NCBI GenBank assembly: GCA_949152475.1
Contig: OX424558.1
Coordinates: 38,326,651-38,390,650, forward strand
Origin: Terebella lapidaria
Lineage: Eukaryota; Annelida; Polychaeta; Terebellida; Terebellidae
Reading direction: 5' to 3'
DNA length: 64,000 nucleotides
Notes under the pieces: generated by a model
What the model was told of the DNA's origin: nothing
Databases searched by the model: none
Seen by the model: the letters and a program-made list of their open reading frames with translations, nothing else
Translations under genes and position numbers: made by a program
In this document: positions 59,191 to 64,000 of the stretch, one piece after another
Layout of the letters: the number at the start of each line of letters is the position of its first letter
Position numbering within the stretch: the stretch's first letter is position 1

Positions 59191-61597
59191 AACTAGACGT
59201 CAAGGCCTAAAGATGCCTTGGAGGCATTTCGGTGTGATGAATAATTTATAATACTAGATATCGACGAAAATGAAAAATGTCGACAAATTTCGGGTCAAGG
59301 TCAAAGTTCATCCATAATACCCGCTAGACATGTTTGTCTAGGGCGACGAGTCCGAAAATACCATCCGTTTCGCTCTACGACGCACCGTTTCCGAGATATC
59401 GACGAAAACAAAAACTGCCGACTCGGCAAAAAAATTTCGGGTCAAGGTCAAAGTTAATCCATAATACCCCTTAGACATGTTTGTCTAGGGCGACGAGTCC
59501 GAAAGTAACGTCCGTTTCGCTCTACGACGCACCGTTTCCGAGATATCGACGAAATCGACGAAAACGAAAAATGCCGACTCGGCAAAAAAATTTCGGGTCA
59601 AGGTCAAAGTTCATCAATAATTCCCCTTAGACATGTTTGTCTAGTGCGACGAGTCCGAAAATAACGTCCGTTTCGCTCTACGACGCACCGTTTCCGAGAT
59701 ATCGACGAAAACGAAAAATGCCGACTCGGCAAAAAAATTTCGGGTCAAGGTCAAAGTTCATCCATAATACCCCTTAGACATGTTTGTCTAGTGCGACGAG
59801 TCCGAAAATAACGTCCGTTTCGCTCTACGACGCACCGTTTCCGAGATATCGACGAAAACGAAAAATGCCGACTCGGCAAAAAAATTTCGGGTCAAGGTCA
59901 AAGTTCATCCATAATACCCCTTAGACATGTTTGTCTAGTGCGACGAGTCCGAAAATAACGTCCGTTTCGCTCTACGACGCACCGTTTCCGAGATAACGAC
60001 GAAAACGAAAAATGCCGACTCGGCAAAAAAATTTCGGGTCAAGGTCAAAGTTCATCAATAATACCCCTTAGACATGTTTTTCTAGTGCGACGAGTCCGAA
60101 AATAACGTCCGTTTCGCTCTACGACGCACCGTTTCCGAGATATCGACGAAAACGAAAAATGCCGACTCGGCAAAAAAATTTCGGGTCAAGGTCAAAGTTC
60201 ATCCATAATACCCCTTAGACATGTTTGTCTAGTGCGACGAGTCCGAAAATAACGTCCGTTTCGCTCTACGACGCACCGTTTCCGAGATATCGACGAAAAC
60301 GAAAAATGCCGACTCGGCAAAAAAATTTCGGGTCAAGGTCAAAGTTCATCCATAATACCCCTTAGACATCTTTGTCTAGTGCGACGAGTCCGAAAATAAC
60401 GTCCGTTTCGCTCTACGACGCACCGTTTCCGAGATATCGACGAAAACGAAAAATGCCGACTCGGCAAAAAAATTTCGGGTCAAGGTCAAAGTTCATCCAT
60501 AATACCCCTTAGACATTTTTGTCTAGTGCGACGAGTCCGAAAATAACGTCCGTTTCGCTCTACGACGCACCGTTTCCGAGATATCGACGAAAACGCAAAA
60601 TGCCGACTCGGCAAAAAAATTTCGGGTCAAGGTCAAAGTTCATCCATTCATCCATAATACCCCTTAGACATGTTTGTCTAGTGCGACGAGTCCGAAAATA
60701 ACGTCCGTTTCGCTCTACGACGCACCGTTTCCGAGATATCGACGAAAACGAAAAATGCCGACTCGGCAAAAAAATTTCGGGTCAAGGTCAAAGTTCATCC
60801 ATAATACCCCTTAGACATGTTTGTCTAGGGCGACGAGTCCGAAAATAACGTCCGTTTCGCTCTACGACGCACCGTTTCCGAGATATGCAGGATGAATCAA
60901 GGATGACTCAGCAAAAAATTATTTCGACCTCTAGGTCAAAGGTCGTTTGAGGTATCGATCCCAAAATCAATAGGGTTCTTCCCTGGTGATATATAAACCT
61001 CCGTGCAAAATTCTGCAACTATTGCCTGAATATTTTTTGAGTTATCGTCCGGAAACCAAGTTCCTCGATTTCATCCTCACGGACCTCACGGACCTCGGAG
61101 CCGGATCAAAAAAAAAAAGTACACCCTAGAGATGTTTGTCTAGGGCGACGAGTCCGAAAATAACGTCCGTTTCGCTCTACGACGCACGGTTTCCGAGATA
61201 TGCAGGAAGCCTCAAGGATGAATCAGCAAAAAATTATTTTGACCTCTAGGTCAAAGGTCGTTTGACGGATCGATCCCAAAATCAATAGGGTTCTTCCCTG
61301 GTGGCATATGAACCTCCATGCAGAGTTCTGCAACTATTGCATAAATATTTTTCCAGTTATCGTCCGGAAACCAAGTCTTAAAATTAGCCTTGATTTCATC
61401 CTCACGGACCTCCGATCCGGCTCAAAAAGAATAGGGTTCTTCCTCATATCATTTCTGACTTGCGGTGAAAATTTGACAAGGATCCGTCAAGGCAATCTAA
61501 AGTTATCGTCCGGAAACCAAAAGTGGCGGAAGAAGAAAAAAAAAAAAAAAAAAAAAATTCTGCTAAAACCATAAAGGCATTTCTGCCGAAATGCCTT
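59191..61597 (+). mobile_element. Tandem-core element with 147-bp units (family C), complete ends
   Basis: The element starts AACTAGACGTCAAGGCCTAA, with a stem-loop ATGCCT-TGG-AGGCAT (59213-59227). It ends in a perfect hairpin AAGGCATTTC-TGCC-GAAATGCCTT (61574-61597). The 11-bp word AGGCATTTCGG (59222-59232) recurs exactly inverted at 61586-61596. Between the ends lie the 147-bp array (59231-60897) and a tail with two related blocks (TTATCGTCCGGAAACCAAG, CAATAGGGTTCTTCCCTGGT), closing with an A run at about 61535. There is no coding sequence. It lies in EED intron 1 if the first exon is beyond the window. Confidence 0.75.
59231..60897 (+). repeat. Homogeneous 147-bp tandem array
   Basis: About eleven units. 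The marker TGTTTGTCTAG (or its variants) falls at 59331, 59478, 59634, 59781, 59928, 60075, 60222, 60369, 60516, 60671 and 60818: spacing exactly 147 except twice (156 and 155), each explained by a tiny internal duplication. Units are nearly identical, so amplification is recent. A unit reads: CGACGAAAACGAAAAATGCC, GACTCGGCAAAAAAATTTCG, GGTCAAGGTCAAAGTTCATC, CATAATACCCCTTAGACATG, TTTGTCTAGTGCGACGAGTC, CGAAAATAACGTCCGTTTCG, CTCTACGACGCACCGTTTCC, GAGATAT. AGGTCAAAGTTCA is a DR1-type nuclear-receptor site. Confidence 0.95.
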
Positions 61598-61687
61598 AAT
61601 AAAGATCAATTCATATCGTCTCCCAAGTTGACCAGATGGTCTACTGCGCATGCGCACTGCAGCATCCGCTATCTTGAACTGTTGGAA

Positions 61688-63195
61688 AACTAGACGTCAA
61701 GGCCTAAAGATGCCTTGGAGGCATTTCGGTGTCATGATTAATTTATAATATATACTAGATATCGACGAAAATGAAAAATGTCGACTCCGCAAAAAAATTT
61801 ACCGTTAAAATAATACCCCTTAGACATGTTTGTCTAGGGCGACGAGTCCGAAAAAAAAGTCCGTTTCGCTCTACGACTCACCGTTTCCGAGATATCGACG
61901 AAAACGAAAAATGCCAACTCGGCAAAAAATTTTTTAGTCAAGGTCAAAGTTCATCCATAATACATATAAGATAAATGTTGTCTAGAGCGACGAGTCCGAA
62001 AATAACGTCCGTTTCGCTCTACGACACACCGTTCCCGAGATATCAACGAAAACGAGAAATGCCGACTCGGCAAAAAAATTTCGGGTCAAGGTCAAAGTTC
62101 ATCCATAATACCCCTTAGACATGTTTGTCTAGGGCGACGAGTCCGAAAATAACGTCCGTTTCGCTCTACGACACACTGTTCCCGAGATATCGACGAAAAC
62201 GAGAAATGCCGACTCGGAAAAAAAATTTGGGGTCAAGGTCAAAGTTCATCCATAATACACCTTAAACATGTTTGTCTAGGGCGTTTCCGAGATATCGACG
62301 AAAACGAAAAATGCCGACTCGGCAAAAAAATTTCGTGTCAAGGTCAAAGTTCATCCATAATACCCTTAAGGCAAGTTTGTCTAGGGCGATGAGTCCGAAA
62401 ATAACGTCCGTTTCGCTCTACGACACACCGTTTCCGAGATATCGACGAAAACGAAAAATGCCGACTCGGCAAAAAAATTTCGTGTCAAGGTCAAAGTTCA
62501 TCCATAATACCCTTAAGGCATGTTTGTCTAGGGCGACGAGTCTGAAAATAATGTCCGTTTCGCTCTAAGAAGCACCGTTTCCGAGATATCGACGAAAACG
62601 AAAAATGCCGACTCGGCAAAAAAATTTCGGGTCAAGGTCAAAGTTCATCCATAATACCCCTTAGACATGTTTGTCTAGGGCGACGAGTCCGAAAATAACG
62701 TCCGTTTCGCTCTACGAAGCACCGTTTCCGAGATATCGACGAAAACGAAAAATGCCGACTCGGCAAAAAAATTTCGGGTCAAGGTCAAAGTTCATCAATA
62801 ATACCCCTTAGACTTGTTTGTCTAGGGTGTCGAGTCCGAAAATAATGTCCGTTTCGCTCTACGACGTAGAGCTCTACGACCCCTTAGACATGTTAGTCTA
62901 GGGCGACGAGTCCGAAAATAACGTCCGTTTCGCTCTACGACACACCGTTTCCGAGATATGCAGGATGCCTCAAGGATGACTCAGCAAAAAATTATTTCAA
63001 CCTCTAGGTCAAAGGTCGTTTGACGTATCGATCCCAAAATCAATAGGGTTCTTCCCTGTTGATATATAAACCTCCGTGCAAAATTCTGCAACTATTGCCT
63101 GAATATTTTTCGAGTTATCGTCCGGAAACCAAGTTTCAGGATCAGCCTCGATTTCATCCTCAAGGACCTCACGGACCTCGGAGCCGGATAAAAAA
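61688..63195 (+). mobile_element. Second family C element with a diverged 147-bp array
   Basis: It starts with the same AACTAGACGTCAAGGCCTAA and stem-loop as the copy at 59191. About eight more diverged units follow (61750-62950), some shortened, then the tail with TTATCGTCCGGAAACCAAG. It stops at an A run where a third copy of the AACTAGACG start begins, so the 3' hairpin is absent. The array is older or less homogenised than the first one. Confidence 0.75.
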
Positions 63196-63420
63196 AAACT
63201 AGACGCTTCCGGTCGCCTACGACCGCTTGGGTGTATCCCCCGTAGCCCTATCATCCCTGTTGCCCCAAATATATCACTGATGTACATTGTGAGTGTGAAA
63301 CCTTTCAAGCTTATTGAAGGTCGAATTCAAGATCACCACTAAAATCACTGCATACGAATTTCCATTTCGACATGTTCGATAAAATAACGAAATTACAGCC
63401 AGATAAAAGTTTTCACCTAA
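63196..63420 (+). mobile_element. 5' end of a further element with a different stem-loop
   Basis: It starts AACTAGACGCTTCC like family C, but at the same place has the stem-loop CGGTCG-CCTA-CGACCG (63209-63224), followed by CTTGGGTGT where family C has TTCGGTGT. The body then turns into a TTATTGAAGGTCGAATTCAA block resembling that at 53490. This looks like a related family with the stem kept and its sequence changed. Confidence 0.5.
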
Positions 63421-63890
63421 AGTTATACTTCAACTCAGAATATTTGACAAACTTGGTTCCAAGTTGAAATTCAAAGTAAAAGTTGACCAAAACTACATTT
63501 CAAGATGACGAAATAGGAGCAAGATCAAACTTTTCACCATAATTTAAATTTTAATTCATAATAATTATGTGCCAAACTTGGTTTCGAGCTGAAATTCAAG
63601 TAAAAGTTTACCGAAACTGCATTTCACGATGACGAAATTGGAGCCAGATCGATTTTTTCACCATAACCAAACTTGGTTTCAAGTTGAAATTCAAAGTAAA
63701 AATTGACTTTAATGGTAAAAATAATGTTAACTTATCCGGTTACACCCATGAAATAGTTAAGACAAGAAACATAATATGTGCCAAACTTGGTTTCAAGTTG
63801 AAATTCAAAGTAAAAATTGACTTTAATGGTAAAAATAATGTTAACTTATCCGGTTACACCCATGAAATCTCTACTGGACAAAACTTTTAA
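63421..63890 (+). repeat. Tandem repeat with 114-bp unit at the window end
   Basis: CCAAACTTGGTTTCAAGTTG begins at 63667 and again at 63781 (period 114), the two copies being almost identical through GGTTACACCCATGAAAT. Earlier, diverged copies (CCAAACTTGGTTTCGAGCTG, ACTTGGTTCCAAGTTGAAAT) run back to about 63440. A diverged AACTTATTCGGCTACAGCCA near 63974 suggests the array continues beyond the window. Confidence 0.85.
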
Positions 63891-64000
63891 ATTGTTGAGC
63901 TCAATAATAAATGTTTCTTGTCTTAACTATTTTTCTTGAGGTCATTAATAGACTTAACTAGTAAAAATGATGTTAACTTATTCGGCTACAGCCATGAAAT

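Noticed and set aside
59340-59370. Hammerhead-ribozyme-like word CGACGAGTCCGAAAA in each 147-bp unit
   Set aside because: It recalls CUGAUGAG...CGAAA, but the conserved CUGA is not exact and stem II is missing.
1-64000. LTR elements, LINEs or other autonomous elements
   Set aside because: No reverse transcriptase, integrase, transposase, helicase, capsid or envelope frame was recognised anywhere in the window.

Overview
This is a window of animal nuclear DNA, very probably from a marine invertebrate. Three protein-coding genes can be supported, all on the minus strand: an intronless class III POU homeobox gene (Brn1/2/4 type, 365-1738), a three-exon claudin/PMP22-type four-pass membrane protein (43452-48035), and most of EED, the WD40 subunit of Polycomb repressive complex 2 (ten coding exons, 54800-58280; the first coding exon is not in the window). 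The single-exon POU3 gene, GT-AG introns, CpG-rich promoter-like patches, a tRNA-derived SINE and the recurring word TAGGCCTA fit a bilaterian, perhaps a hemichordate or echinoderm. That placement is an inference from general familiarity and is not proven.

Layout. 0-2.4 kb: POU3 and its GC-box/CCAAT promoter. 2.4-37 kb: a gene desert of the kind usually found beside developmental regulators. It holds a TA-flanked MITE (5672-6259), a cluster of ATCCGG words, several perfect octamer (POU) sites, a CpG-rich NRF1-type promoter-like patch with an ATG (about 12.4-12.8 kb), a 4.7-kb minisatellite with a 30-bp unit (about 20.5-25.2 kb), a 32-bp perfect palindrome and a three-copy 200-bp repeat. 37-42.5 kb: tandem-core elements built on a 134-bp monomer rich in AGGTCA, with a SINE inserted. 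43.4-48 kb: the claudin-like gene, whose first intron holds a nest of insertions (TTAA-flanked element inside a tandem-core element, possibly inside a hAT-like element). 49.3-54.4 kb: a further tandem-core element and a tandem duplication of about 1.05 kb whose second copy is split by a 1.4-kb insertion. 54.8-58.3 kb: EED. 58.7-64 kb: a pogo-like MITE, then elements with a homogeneous 147-bp tandem core.

Most unusual observation: three element families with unrelated sequences share related features, namely inverted repeats just inside the ends, a hairpin or stem at the 3' end and, in two of them, a tandem core. This recalls non-autonomous rolling-circle (Helentron/HINE, 'pearl'-like) elements. 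The two tandem cores have unrelated monomers (134 and 147 bp), yet both carry DR1-type nuclear-receptor sites (AGGTCA-a-AGKTCA). The arrays lie between or inside the claudin-like and EED genes. No reverse transcriptase, transposase, capsid or envelope reading frame was recognised. The three genes have no evident joint function.
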